In this document: one piece after another, positions 48,520 to 56,246 of the stretch
Layout of the letters: each line of letters opens with the position of its first letter
Position numbering within the stretch: the stretch's first letter is position 1
NCBI RefSeq assembly: GCF_013364275.1
Contig: NZ_CP054932.1
Span: 2,976,001-3,040,000, forward strand
Length of the DNA: 64,000 nt
Reading direction: 5' to 3'
DNA from: Actinomadura sp. NAK00032
Lineage (GTDB): Bacteria; Actinomycetota; Actinomycetes; Streptosporangiales; Streptosporangiaceae
The notes under the pieces: generated by a model
Told to the model about the DNA's origin: nothing
The model's database searches: none
Seen by the model: the letters and a program-made list of their open reading frames with translations, nothing else
Program-made: the position numbers and the translations under genes

Positions 48520-49316
48520 CCGACCCACCGCTCCAGCGATGGGGGCGGCACGGTCTCGTCCCCGCCGCCGTCGTCCTCGCCGCCGACGCCGAGGTAGCGC
48601 CGCCGGACCTCGTCGCTCGCGGCCAGCTCCGCCGACGGCCCGTGCAGCGCGACCGCGCCGACCTCCAGCACGTGCGCGGACGACGACAGCTCCAGCGCCA
48701 GCGCCGCGTTCTGCTCGATCAGCAGGATCGCCGTGCCCTGGAGGTTGATCTCCCGGACGGTCTCGGCGATCCGCTCGGCCATCAGCGGCGCGAGGCCGAG
48801 CGTGGGCTCGTCCAGCAGCAGCACCGACGGGCACGCCATCAGCGCCCGCCCGATCGCGAGCATCTGCTGCTCGCCGCCGGACAGCAGCCCGGCCCGCTGC
48901 CGGGCCCGCTCGGCGAGCACCGGGAACAGCTCCAGCACCCGCCCGTGCGCCTTGGCCGCGGCGGCGCGGCCGGGCGCCCCGAGCGCGCCCGCCCGCAGGT
49001 TGTCCTCCACGCTGAGCCGGCCGAACACCCGCCGCCCCTCCGGGACCTGCACCACCCCGGCCGCCACCACGGTGGCCGGGTGCAGCCCGATGAGGGACCG
49101 GTCGCCGAGCCGGACCGCGCCGGTGTCCACCGCCCCCCGGTGGAACGGGAGCGTGCCGGAGATCGCCCGCAGCAGCGTGGTCTTGCCGGCCCCGTTCGCG
49201 CCGAGCACGGCCGTGACCGAGCCCGCCGGGACGTCCAGCGACACGCCGCGCAGGGCCCGTACGGCCCGCCCGTAGCTCACCGACAGATCGCGGACCACGA
49301 GGGTCCCGTTCGCCAT
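48516..49316 (-). CDS. livF: Liv-type ABC ATPase LivF, first gene of the operon
   Basis: ATG 49316 with GGGAGG upstream gives 266 residues. Walker A VLGANGAGKTTLLRAISG, VQVPEGRRVFGRLSVEDNL, signature LLSGGEQQMLAIGRAL and Walker B VLLLDEPTLGLAP identify LivF. The order F-G-H-M-K is reversed from the common K-H-M-G-F; all joints overlap. The 161-base region to 49478 holds both divergent promoters; I see no clear operator in it. Confidence 0.93.
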   Translation of the reverse strand: MANGTLVVRDLSVSYGRAVRALRGVSLDVPAGSVTAVLGANGAGKTTLLRAISGTLPFHRGAVDTGAVRLGDRSLIGLHPATVVAAGVVQVPEGRRVFGRLSVEDNLRAGALGAPGRAAAAKAHGRVLELFPVLAERARQRAGLLSGGEQQMLAIGRALMACPSVLLLDEPTLGLAPLMAERIAETVREINLQGTAILLIEQNAALALELSSSAHVLEVGAVALHGPSAELAASDEVRRRYLGVGGEDDGGGDETVPPPSLERWVG

Positions 49317-49477
49317 TCGCCCCTCCCGAAGTTCGTGTGGCGGGCAGCCCAGCACGGGCCGCCGACCTGCGTCTACGGGCCCGGGGCAAGACGTGGCGGG
49401 AGTCCAACCGAAAGTCGTTCGGGTTGTGCGGCGAGCACAGTTCGACCCTCCGCGCGCCCTCATGCGTATGTCCCGGT

Positions 49478-50176
49478 ATGAGGGAGTTGAGGCGCACCGG
49501 AGCGGCCGCCGCGGCGGTGCTCGCGCTGACGACGGCGTGCCAGTTCCAGGTGCGCCCGCCGGGCGCCGCCGCCGTGGCACCCGCCCAATCGCGGCGCCCG
49601 CCGAGCACGTTCGACGAGGCGGGATTCCAGGAGGACCTGCGCACCGCCGAGGAGACGACCGACGACTACTGGCGCCGCCACTGGCGGGAGCTGTTCACCG
49701 GCTCCTACGGCTCACCGCGGGTCGTCGGCCTCTACGACGGCCGCGACCGGAACTCCGCCCCGCTCTGCGGCGACGAGCGCCTGACGCGCGACAACGCCGC
49801 CTACTGCCCGGACGGCGACTACGTGGCCTGGGACGCGCACCTCATGCGCTCGGGCTACGCGCGCGGCGACGCGTGGGTGTACCTGGTGATCGCGCACGAG
49901 TGGGGCCACGCGATCCAGGCGCGGCTCCGCCGCGGCCTGGTGTCGCCCGCCGCCGAACTCCAGGCCGACTGCCTGGCGGGCGCGGTCCTGTACGGCTCGT
50001 CCGACGACGGGACGCTGCGGTTCGAGGACGGCGACGAGCAGGAGCTCGTGGAGGCGTTCCAGGTCATCGGCGACGACGCCCCGTGGACCAGGCCCGGCGA
50101 CCACGGCACGGCCGTCCAGCGGCTGCGCGGCTTCTCCCGCGGCGGCGAGAACGGCGTAAGCGCCTGCTTCACCTGA
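49478..50176 (+). CDS. Secreted lipoprotein with HEWGH metallopeptidase motif
   Basis: ATG 49478 gives 232 residues. The signal peptide ends with the lipobox LTTAC (Cys21). HEWGH at about 140-144 and the downstream AELQADCLAGAVL (about 158-170) match the zinc ligands of neutral zinc metallopeptidase-like (YpfJ-type) proteins. Two further cysteines (LCGDER, AAYCPDG) may form a disulfide. It is probably a membrane-tethered zinc protease or a relative; no substrate is known. Confidence 0.82.
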   Translation: MRELRRTGAAAAAVLALTTACQFQVRPPGAAAVAPAQSRRPPSTFDEAGFQEDLRTAEETTDDYWRRHWRELFTGSYGSPRVVGLYDGRDRNSAPLCGDERLTRDNAAYCPDGDYVAWDAHLMRSGYARGDAWVYLVIAHEWGHAIQARLRRGLVSPAAELQADCLAGAVLYGSSDDGTLRFEDGDEQELVEAFQVIGDDAPWTRPGDHGTAVQRLRGFSRGGENGVSACFT

Positions 50177-50208
50177 CGGGAGGCCGCGGCGCCCACCATC
50201 ATGGCGTC

Positions 50209-50577
50209 ATGAGCGTCGCCGATCTGGTCGTCATCGAGGGCGACCGCCACACCACGGCCCTCCTGTCCGGAGAGCTGGATCGGGCCTCGTGCTCCGACGT
50301 CCGGCCGCGGCTGCGGGCACTGGCCCACCGCCCGCTCGTGCTCGACCTGTCCGGGCTCACGTTCATCGACGTGGACGGCCTGCGCATGGTCCACCAGTGC
50401 GCCCGCGTCTGCGAGGCCGAGGGGACGGCCCTGGCCCTGGTGGGCGCGAACCCGTTCACGGCCAGGCTGCTCCGCCTCTTCGGCCTGAGCGCCCCGCTGT
50501 GCGCCTCGGAGGAGGAGGCGCTGTGGTGCCTGCTGCCGCCCACGGACGACGACATCCAGGACTGGCTCAACGGCTGA
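50209..50577 (+). CDS. STAS-domain anti-sigma factor antagonist
   Basis: ATG 50209 gives 122 residues. A single STAS domain has [21 protein letters not shown], then [20 protein letters not shown]. The residue before GL, normally the phosphorylated Ser (xSxGLR), is Asp here (IDVDGLR), so regulation by an RsbW-type kinase is unlikely in the usual way and the protein may mimic a constitutive state. It is probably soluble. The transcript may be shared with the metallopeptidase 32 bases upstream. Confidence 0.85.
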   Translation: MSVADLVVIEGDRHTTALLSGELDRASCSDVRPRLRALAHRPLVLDLSGLTFIDVDGLRMVHQCARVCEAEGTALALVGANPFTARLLRLFGLSAPLCASEEEALWCLLPPTDDDIQDWLNG

Positions 50578-50860
50578 GGTGCCGCTCCACGGAGGCGACC
50601 TTGGCGTCGAGGGCGCCCGTGACCCCGGGCCTGATGTCGGCCTTCACCACGAGCGAGACCCGCGGCGCGCGCGCCGCCACGGCGTCCGTGGCACGCTTCA
50701 CCACGTCCATGACCTCGTCCCACTCGCCCTCGATCGTGGTGAACATGGCGTCGGTCCGGTTGGGGAGGCCGCTCTCGCGCACCACCCGGACCGCCTCGGC
50801 GACGAGTGCGCCGACCTCCTCACCCGCTCCGAGCGGCGTCACCGAGAACGCGACGAGCAT
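50567..50860 (-). CDS. MTH1187/YkoF-like thiamine-binding family protein
   Basis: ATG 50860 gives 97 residues: [20 protein letters not shown], then [27 protein letters not shown], and [13 protein letters not shown]. This is the MTH1187/YqgV (DUF77) pattern, a ferredoxin-like fold that forms tetramers and binds thiamine-related or other small ligands. Its end overlaps the STAS gene end by 11 bases, tail to tail. Confidence 0.85.
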   Translation of the reverse strand: MLVAFSVTPLGAGEEVGALVAEAVRVVRESGLPNRTDAMFTTIEGEWDEVMDVVKRATDAVAARAPRVSLVVKADIRPGVTGALDAKVASVERHLSR

Positions 50861-50872
50861 CGTGCACCTCCA

Positions 50873-51265
50873 TCAAGGCTGGACGACCTGCCTCACCACG
50901 ATCTCATCCAGCCGCCGCTCGACGATCACCCCCACCGGCCAGTCGCGCACGAGGCACCGCAGCAGCGCGGCCTCGTGCTCGGCGAACGAGGGGTCGCAGC
51001 CCTGCTGCTCAAGGCTGGACCGGACGGCCATCACGTAGTCGGCCTCGGTGAACCCGGGGACCTCCCGGACCATCGCGGTCGTCGTGGCCCGGTGCGAGTT
51101 GAGCCCGGCGAACGAGCGGCCGCACCCGCAGCCGCCGTCGGGGTCGCCCCGGTCGCGGGCGCACACGAGCCCGATGTGCACCAGTTCCCCTTCGACGCAC
51201 CAGTCGAAGTCGTTGTCGCGCAATCCCTGGCAGGCGTTGGTAGCGGTGAGCAGCTTCAAGGCCAT
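50873..51265 (-). CDS. Actinobacterial protein of unknown function with cysteine-rich segment
   Basis: ATG 51265 gives 130 residues. The N-terminal part reads LKLLTATNACQGLRDNDFDW and contains VCARDRGDPDGGCGCGRSFAGLNSHRATTTA, a cysteine- and histidine-bearing loop that may bind a metal. The C-terminal half is helical with FAEHEAALLRCLVRDWPVGVI and ERRLDEIVVRQV. Related proteins are frequent in actinobacteria without assigned function. It precedes the thiamine-binding gene by 12 bases and is likely co-transcribed. Confidence 0.68.
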   Translation of the reverse strand: MALKLLTATNACQGLRDNDFDWCVEGELVHIGLVCARDRGDPDGGCGCGRSFAGLNSHRATTTAMVREVPGFTEADYVMAVRSSLEQQGCDPSFAEHEAALLRCLVRDWPVGVIVERRLDEIVVRQVVQP

Positions 51266-51325
51266 ACCCCCTCGGTCCTCGGACCCGCCCACCGTACGAC
51301 GCGGGTCTGACATAACGTCGATGTC

Positions 51326-52099
51326 ATGAGCGATGACAATGACGTCCTGGTTCAGCGCGAAGGCCCGTTCACCACCATCACGATGAACCGCCCCCGCCGC
51401 CGCAACGCCCTCTCGAAGGCGTTCCTCAAGGACCTGACCGAAGCGTTCGACCACGTCGGGACAACGGACGCCCGCGGGGTGATCCTGGCCGCGAACGGCC
51501 CGGTCTTCTCCGCCGGCCACGACTTCGCCGACATGGCCGGGGCGTCCCACGCCGACGTCCGCGACCTGCTCCAGGTCTGCACGGACCTGATGCGGACGAT
51601 CCAGTCCGTCCCGCAGGTGGTCGTGGCCCGCGTGCACGGCCTGGCGACCGCCGCCGGCTGCCAGCTGGTGGCGAGCTGCGACCTGGCCGTGGCCGCCGAG
51701 AGCGCCGGCTTCGCCGCCCCCGGCGGCAAGGGCGGCTGGTTCTGCCACACCCCCCTGGTGGCGATCTCCCACAACATAGGCCGCAAACGAGCCGCCGAGA
51801 TGGCCCTGACGGGCGAGATCATCGACGCCACCACCGCAGCCGACTGGGGCTTGATCAACTACGCCGTCCCCACCGAGGACCTAGACAAAACGACCCGAGA
51901 CCTACTCACCAGAGCAACCCAGGGCAGCCCAAGAAGCAAGGCCCTGGGCAAACAGGCCATGTACGCCCAACTGGACCGCCCAGAACAAGACGCCTACACC
52001 TACGCCATCGAGGTAATGGCCGCCTCCAGCCAGACCCCAGAGGCCCAAGAGGGCATGAGGTCCTTCCTAGAAAAACGCCACCCCACCTGGCCCGCCTAA
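51326..52099 (+). CDS. Enoyl-CoA hydratase/isomerase family protein, ECHDC3-like
   Basis: ATG 51326 gives 257 residues of the crotonase fold: TMNRPRRRNALSKAFLKDL, the CoA-binding FSAGHDFADM and the oxyanion block HGLATAAGCQLVASCDLAVAA. Where hydratases carry the first catalytic Glu (PE motif), this protein has FAAPGGKGGWFCHTP, like the eukaryotic ECHDC3 group. The second Glu position also lacks a clear acid. It may therefore not be a classical hydratase. It is preceded by a divergent promoter region with the 51265 gene. Confidence 0.87.
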   Translation: MSDDNDVLVQREGPFTTITMNRPRRRNALSKAFLKDLTEAFDHVGTTDARGVILAANGPVFSAGHDFADMAGASHADVRDLLQVCTDLMRTIQSVPQVVVARVHGLATAAGCQLVASCDLAVAAESAGFAAPGGKGGWFCHTPLVAISHNIGRKRAAEMALTGEIIDATTAADWGLINYAVPTEDLDKTTRDLLTRATQGSPRSKALGKQAMYAQLDRPEQDAYTYAIEVMAASSQTPEAQEGMRSFLEKRHPTWPA

Positions 52100-52103
52100 C
52101 CCG

Positions 52104-52250
52104 AGCCACAAGGGGGCAAGGGGCGAAGCCCCAAAAACACCGCACTGACCCCAGCCACAAGGGGGCGAGGGGCGAAGCCCCAAACACCCCGCGCGGACCT
52201 CAGCCACAAGGGGGCGTGGGGGCGGAGCCCCCACATCGGGGGTCCGGGGG
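52104..52250 (+). repeat. Three 49-bp tandem repeats with hairpins
   Basis: AGCCACAAGGGGGC begins units at 52104, 52153 and 52202, exactly 49 bases apart. Each unit contains a short hairpin such as GGGGCGAAGCCCC. They follow the ECHDC3-like gene and may act as serial terminators. The third unit diverges at its end into the CCGGGGGTCGCCCCCCGG palindrome. Confidence 0.8.
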
Positions 52251-52321
52251 TCGCCCCCCGGGAAGGCATTGCGAAAGAGGCCCGGCCCGAGCCCTCCGCG
52301 GGCACACCTCTCCCACCTCTG

Positions 52322-52395
52322 TAGGGCGGGCGGGACTCGAACCCGCGACCGGAAGATTATGAGTCTTCTGCTCTGACCAGCTGAGCTACCGCCCC
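52322..52395 (-). tRNA. tRNA-Met (CAT)
   Basis: On the minus strand the molecule starts GGGGCGGTAGCTCAGCTGG, has anticodon loop ACTCATAAT with anticodon CAT, T arm GCGGG-TTCGAGT-CCCGC and 3' acceptor CCGCCCT with A as discriminator. The first pair is G-U. The loop fits elongator tRNA-Met; tRNA-Ile2 with a modified CAT cannot be excluded from sequence alone. CCA is not encoded. Confidence 0.88.
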
Positions 52396-52550
52396 GAGGC
52401 CGTTCCCCCGGGTGACGGTGGGGGTTTTGCCGGGTGCAATCTTAGCGGCGGCGGGGGGCGGCGGGCGTGGTGATGTCCTCCTTTCGGCGGGTCGATGTCA
52501 TACCCGGAGGCGAGTGACGGCCGTGGTGACCGGTCGGTAGGGTCCCGCGT

Positions 52551-53231
52551 ATGTCGAGACGCATGTTCGCCCTTGTCCCGGTTCTGCTGGCGCTGGTGTT
52601 CACCGGCGCGTGCGATGGCGGGTCGGAGGAGCCGGGGAAGAAGGCGCAGTTCGACGCGGCGGGGACGCTGCGGGAGGCGGCGCGGGCGATGGGGGCGTTG
52701 AAGAGCGTCGGGTTCACGCTGGAGTCGGAGGGGAAGACGCCGGTCATCGTGAAGGGCGGCGATATGAAGCTGCTGCGGAGCGGGGACGCGGAGGGCACGC
52801 TGACGATCGAGCAGTCGGGCCAGAACGTGGAGATGAAGGTCGTCGCGGCGGGGGACAGCATCTTCCTGGACGCGGGGACGGGCGGCTGGCGGAAGCTGCC
52901 GAAGGCGCTGGCGGCGAGCGTGTACGACCCGTCGGCGGTGCTGGATCCGCAGCGGGGGATCCCGATGCTGCTGACGTCGGCGGCGTCGCCGGAGCCGCAG
53001 GCGGTGGAGAAGGTGGACGGCGCGGAGGCGTACCGGGTGGGCGCGAAGCTGCCGAAGGCGCAGATCGCGGGGCTGATCCCGGGGATCAACGCGGACATGG
53101 ACGGCCAGGTGTGGGTGAGCAGGGCGGATCACCGGCTGGTGAAGGTGCGCGGGAAGTTCCCGGACGGCGGCGCGGTGGTGATCGCGTTCACCGAGTTCGA
53201 CGCCCCGTACAAGATCAGCGCGCCGAAGTAG
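52551..53231 (+). CDS. lprG: LprG-like lipoprotein (LppX/LprAFG family)
   Basis: ATG 52551 gives 226 residues. The lipobox LVFTGAC (Cys21) follows a short signal peptide. The mature domain has the half-beta-barrel pattern of LppX/Lpr[26 protein letters not shown], then [26 protein letters not shown] and [21 protein letters not shown]. In mycobacteria LprG binds triacylated lipids in a cavity and works with an MFS pump. The gene is followed within 11 bases by such an MFS gene, so the same pair is likely. Confidence 0.88.
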   Translation: MSRRMFALVPVLLALVFTGACDGGSEEPGKKAQFDAAGTLREAARAMGALKSVGFTLESEGKTPVIVKGGDMKLLRSGDAEGTLTIEQSGQNVEMKVVAAGDSIFLDAGTGGWRKLPKALAASVYDPSAVLDPQRGIPMLLTSAASPEPQAVEKVDGAEAYRVGAKLPKAQIAGLIPGINADMDGQVWVSRADHRLVKVRGKFPDGGAVVIAFTEFDAPYKISAPK

Positions 53232-53241
53232 GGCGGCCGGG

Positions 53242-54852
53242 GTGAGGGTGCGGCGCCGGGTCGCGATCGGGGCGGGCGGCGCGGTGGTGCTGCTGGCCGC
53301 GCTGGACGCCTACGTGGTGACGACGGTCCTGGTGCCGATGGTGAAGGACGTCGGGGTCCCGATCAACCGGCTGGAGCGGGTGACGCCGGTCCTGACGGGG
53401 TTCCTGCTGGGGTATGTGGCGGCGATGCCGCTGCTCGGGCAGTTGTCGGACCGGTTCGGGCGGCGGCCGCTGCTGCAGGCGTGCCTGGTGTTCTTCGCGG
53501 TGGGGTCGGTCGTGACGGCGCTGGCGGGGGACGTCCCGGTGCTGACGGCGGGCCGGGTGGTGCAGGGCGTCGCGGGCGGTGCGCTGCTGCCGGTGACGAT
53601 GGCGCTGGCCGGGGACTTGTGGGAGGAGCGCCAGCGGCCGGTGGTGCTCGGCGCGGTGGGGGCCGCGCAGGAGCTGGGGAGCGTGCTGGGCCCGCTGTAC
53701 GGGGCGGGGATCGCGGCGGTGCTGGACTGGCGGGCGATCTTCTGGATCAACGTGCCGCTGGTGGTGGTGGCGATGGTCGCGGTGCAGGTCGCGGTGCCGG
53801 GCGGGCGCGGGGAGGGGCTGCGGCCGCGGGTGGACGTGGTCGGCGGCCTGCTGCTGGCGCTGGGTCTCGGGCTGCTGGTCGCGGCGGTCTACAACCCGGA
53901 GCCGCAGGAGTCGGCGCTGCCGTCGTGGGGGCTCGCGGCGCTGGCGGCGGGCGCGGTGGTGCTGGCGGTGTTCGTCCTGTGGGAGGTCAGGTCGCGGACG
54001 CGGCTGCTGGACCTGTCGGGGGTGCGGCGCGGGCCGCTGCTGGCGACGCTGGGCGTGAGCCTGCTGTCGGGCGCGGCGCTGATGGTGACGCTGGTGGACG
54101 TGGTCCTGGTGGCGCAGACCGTCCTGCACAAGGACACCACGGAGGGCGCGCTGCTGCTGACGCGGTTCCTGGTGGCGCTGCCGGTCGCGGCGGTGGCCGG
54201 GGGGCTGCTCGCGCGGCGGGTGGGGGAGCGCTGGCCGATGGCGGCGGGCATGGCGGTGTCGGCGGTGGGCTACCTGCTGATCGCGGGCTGGCCGGCGGAC
54301 CTCGCGAGCGCGTCGTACGGGCCGCTCCCGCGGATGGACGTCGATCTGGTGGTGACGGGGCTCGGCCTCGGCCTGGTGATCGCGCCGGTGTCGTCGGCGG
54401 TGCTGGCGTTCGTCCCGGCGGCGCAGCACGGTGTCGCGTCGGCGGCGGTGGTGGTCGCGCGGATGATGGGGATGCTGCTCGGGGTCTCGGCGCTGTCGGG
54501 CTGGGGCTTCTACCGGTTCCACGCGCTGACGGCCGATCTGAAGCCGCCGCTGCCGTTCCTGATGTCGAAGGACGAGTTCGCCCGGCAGATGGAGGTCTAC
54601 AACGCGGCGCTGCGGGACGCGCTGCGCACCGAGTACCAGGAGATCTTCTGGATCACCGCCGGGATGTGCGTTCTCGGGGCGCTGCTGGCGCTGACGGTGG
54701 GGCGGAGCGGGCCGCCGCAGGGGGCGACCGGTCCGGACGATGGCCTAAATCGGTCATCAACGCGGCATATCGGGCGGGATACGGGAAATGATTCGGCCAC
54801 CGGCGATGTGCCGATCAACGAACTCGGGAATATCCTCGGTAAAGAAGGCTAA
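53242..54852 (+). CDS. MFS transporter, partner of LprG (P55-like)
   Basis: GTG 53242 gives 536 residues with about 14 membrane helices. It opens [22 protein letters not shown], has MFS motif [18 protein letters not shown] and motif [32 protein letters not shown], and a long external insert ([21 protein letters not shown]) before the last helix. Coupling to LprG and the overall layout match mycobacterial Rv1410c (P55), which with LprG exports triacylglyceride lipids and affects drug tolerance. The C-terminal 40 residues are hydrophilic and extend past the last helix. Confidence 0.87.
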   Translation: MRVRRRVAIGAGGAVVLLAALDAYVVTTVLVPMVKDVGVPINRLERVTPVLTGFLLGYVAAMPLLGQLSDRFGRRPLLQACLVFFAVGSVVTALAGDVPVLTAGRVVQGVAGGALLPVTMALAGDLWEERQRPVVLGAVGAAQELGSVLGPLYGAGIAAVLDWRAIFWINVPLVVVAMVAVQVAVPGGRGEGLRPRVDVVGGLLLALGLGLLVAAVYNPEPQESALPSWGLAALAAGAVVLAVFVLWEVRSRTRLLDLSGVRRGPLLATLGVSLLSGAALMVTLVDVVLVAQTVLHKDTTEGALLLTRFLVALPVAAVAGGLLARRVGERWPMAAGMAVSAVGYLLIAGWPADLASASYGPLPRMDVDLVVTGLGLGLVIAPVSSAVLAFVPAAQHGVASAAVVVARMMGMLLGVSALSGWGFYRFHALTADLKPPLPFLMSKDEFARQMEVYNAALRDALRTEYQEIFWITAGMCVLGALLALTVGRSGPPQGATGPDDGLNRSSTRHIGRDTGNDSATGDVPINELGNILGKEG

Positions 54853-54902
54853 AGGCTGAGGGCCTCTTGCCGGGAGGGCGATCCCCGGGGAGGTGAACGC
54901 AG

Positions 54903-55514
54903 ATGCGCGGGTCAGGCATCCGCCGCGCGAGCACGCCGGTGGTGAGGCTGCGCCGCCGGCTCGGGCTGGAGCGCAACGCGCTGCGCCGCCGGGTGGACCG
55001 CGTGCAGCGGCTGGTCGCGCTGGGGCTGCTCCTGCTGCTGCTCGGGACCGGGCCGCCGGCGGCGGCGCTGGCCGCGTCGTGGTCCTACGGCGCCGGCATG
55101 GACGCGGAGAACGCCGAGCGCGCGAACCGGCACCAGGTGGTCGCGACCGTCACCTCGACCGGCGGCGTCGGCTCGTCGGGCGACCGCTACATCCACGAGA
55201 CGGTCCAGGCGAGCTGGCCGGGGGCGAACGGCAAGCCCCATGTCGGGACGCTGCCGGCGTGGAAGAACGCCAAGGTGGGCGCGCACCGGACGATCTGGGT
55301 CGACGGCGACGCCGAGCCGACGGTGCGCCCGCGCCCGCACAGCCGCACGGTGACCGACGCCGTGTACGCGGGCGCCGCCGCCGTCCTCGGCTGCGCGATC
55401 CCGGTGCTGTGCGCCTACGCCCTCGTCCGGCGCCGCTGCGACCGGCACCGCGACGCGATGTGGGAGGCCGACTGGGCCCGGCTCGACTCCGCGGGCCACA
55501 ACCCCCGCTCCTGA
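54903..55514 (+). CDS. Rv1733c-family two-helix membrane protein
   Basis: ATG 54903 with GGGGAGGTG upstream gives 203 residues. Two membrane helices (about 40-60, LVALGLLLLLLGTGPPAAALAA, and about 160-180, VYAGAAAVLGCAIPVLCAYAL) flank an external domain of about 100 residues containing HQVVATVTSTGG and HRTIWVDGDAEPT. The N-terminus is strongly basic (RLRRRLGLERNALRRRVDR). This is the layout of the Rv1733c family, widespread in actinobacteria and of unknown role. Confidence 0.8.
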   Translation: MRGSGIRRASTPVVRLRRRLGLERNALRRRVDRVQRLVALGLLLLLLGTGPPAAALAASWSYGAGMDAENAERANRHQVVATVTSTGGVGSSGDRYIHETVQASWPGANGKPHVGTLPAWKNAKVGAHRTIWVDGDAEPTVRPRPHSRTVTDAVYAGAAAVLGCAIPVLCAYALVRRRCDRHRDAMWEADWARLDSAGHNPRS

Positions 55515-55518
55515 CCCG

Positions 55519-56223
55519 TCAGGGCATGAGGAGGGCGCGGGCCGTCTGCACCAGGACGGCGTTGTCGCCGGCGGGGGAGCCGTCCGGGAGGGTGAGCGTG
55601 TCCTCCAGCCCGATCCGGACGTCGAGGTTGTGCCGGACGGCGAGGCGCAGCACCGGCCAGGCGCCGCCGTCCTCGCCGTGCAGCAGGATGGGCCGGGAGT
55701 GGCGGGTCCCGAGGGCGTGCAGGAGCGCCTTGGCGGTGCCGATGGCGGTCGCCGGGTCGGTGTCGGTGACCTCGGCGAGGATCCGCAGCACGTGGTGGGC
55801 GTGCGGCCAGCGCAGGAACCGGTCGGCGCCGTCGGTGCCGGAGAAGACGCCCGCCTCGACGGCGACGCCCCGCTCGAACAGCGCCTCGGCGACCAGGCCG
55901 GCCCCGTCCTCGTGGAAGTTCACCGACGCGTGGTCGGGCAGGACGGTCCACGCGCGGATCAGCGCGGCGCGCTCGGCCGGGTCGGGGGCCGTCCACTCGC
56001 CGGTGGTGACGCCGATCTTGACCGCCGGGGTGGCCGTGCGGACGGCGGTGACGGTCTCGGCGACGTGGAACGGGTCCAGGGTGTCGGCTCCGGCGTCGTC
56101 CTTCGGGTGCACGTGCACGTCCTCGGCGCCCACGTCGACGGCGGCGCGGACCGCGGCGGCGACCTCCGCCGCGGAGACCGGCACGCCGTCCGTCCGCGGT
56201 CCGTTCGGGCAGACCTGGAGCAT
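55519..56223 (-). CDS. BKACE-family (DUF849) beta-keto acid cleavage enzyme
   Basis: ATG 56223 gives 234 residues, slightly shorter than the usual 270-310. The zinc-binding HVHP (37-40) in AEDVHVHPKDDAG and later GVTTGEWTAPD and VRIGLEDTLTLPDG match the family of 3-keto-5-aminohexanoate cleavage enzymes, which condense a beta-keto acid with acetyl-CoA. The N-terminal strand is short (MLQVCPNGPRTDG), so this may be a compact subgroup. The substrate is not predictable without the active-site subgroup. Confidence 0.86.
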   Translation of the reverse strand: MLQVCPNGPRTDGVPVSAAEVAAAVRAAVDVGAEDVHVHPKDDAGADTLDPFHVAETVTAVRTATPAVKIGVTTGEWTAPDPAERAALIRAWTVLPDHASVNFHEDGAGLVAEALFERGVAVEAGVFSGTDGADRFLRWPHAHHVLRILAEVTDTDPATAIGTAKALLHALGTRHSRPILLHGEDGGAWPVLRLAVRHNLDVRIGLEDTLTLPDGSPAGDNAVLVQTARALLMP

Positions 56224-56246
56224 GCCCCGATTTTCTCAGGTGGGGG

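Noticed and set aside
52322..52395. Assignment as tRNA-Ile2 (lysidine CAT)
   Set aside because: Loop and overall layout fit elongator tRNA-Met somewhat better, but TilS identity elements cannot be judged by eye, so this remains open.
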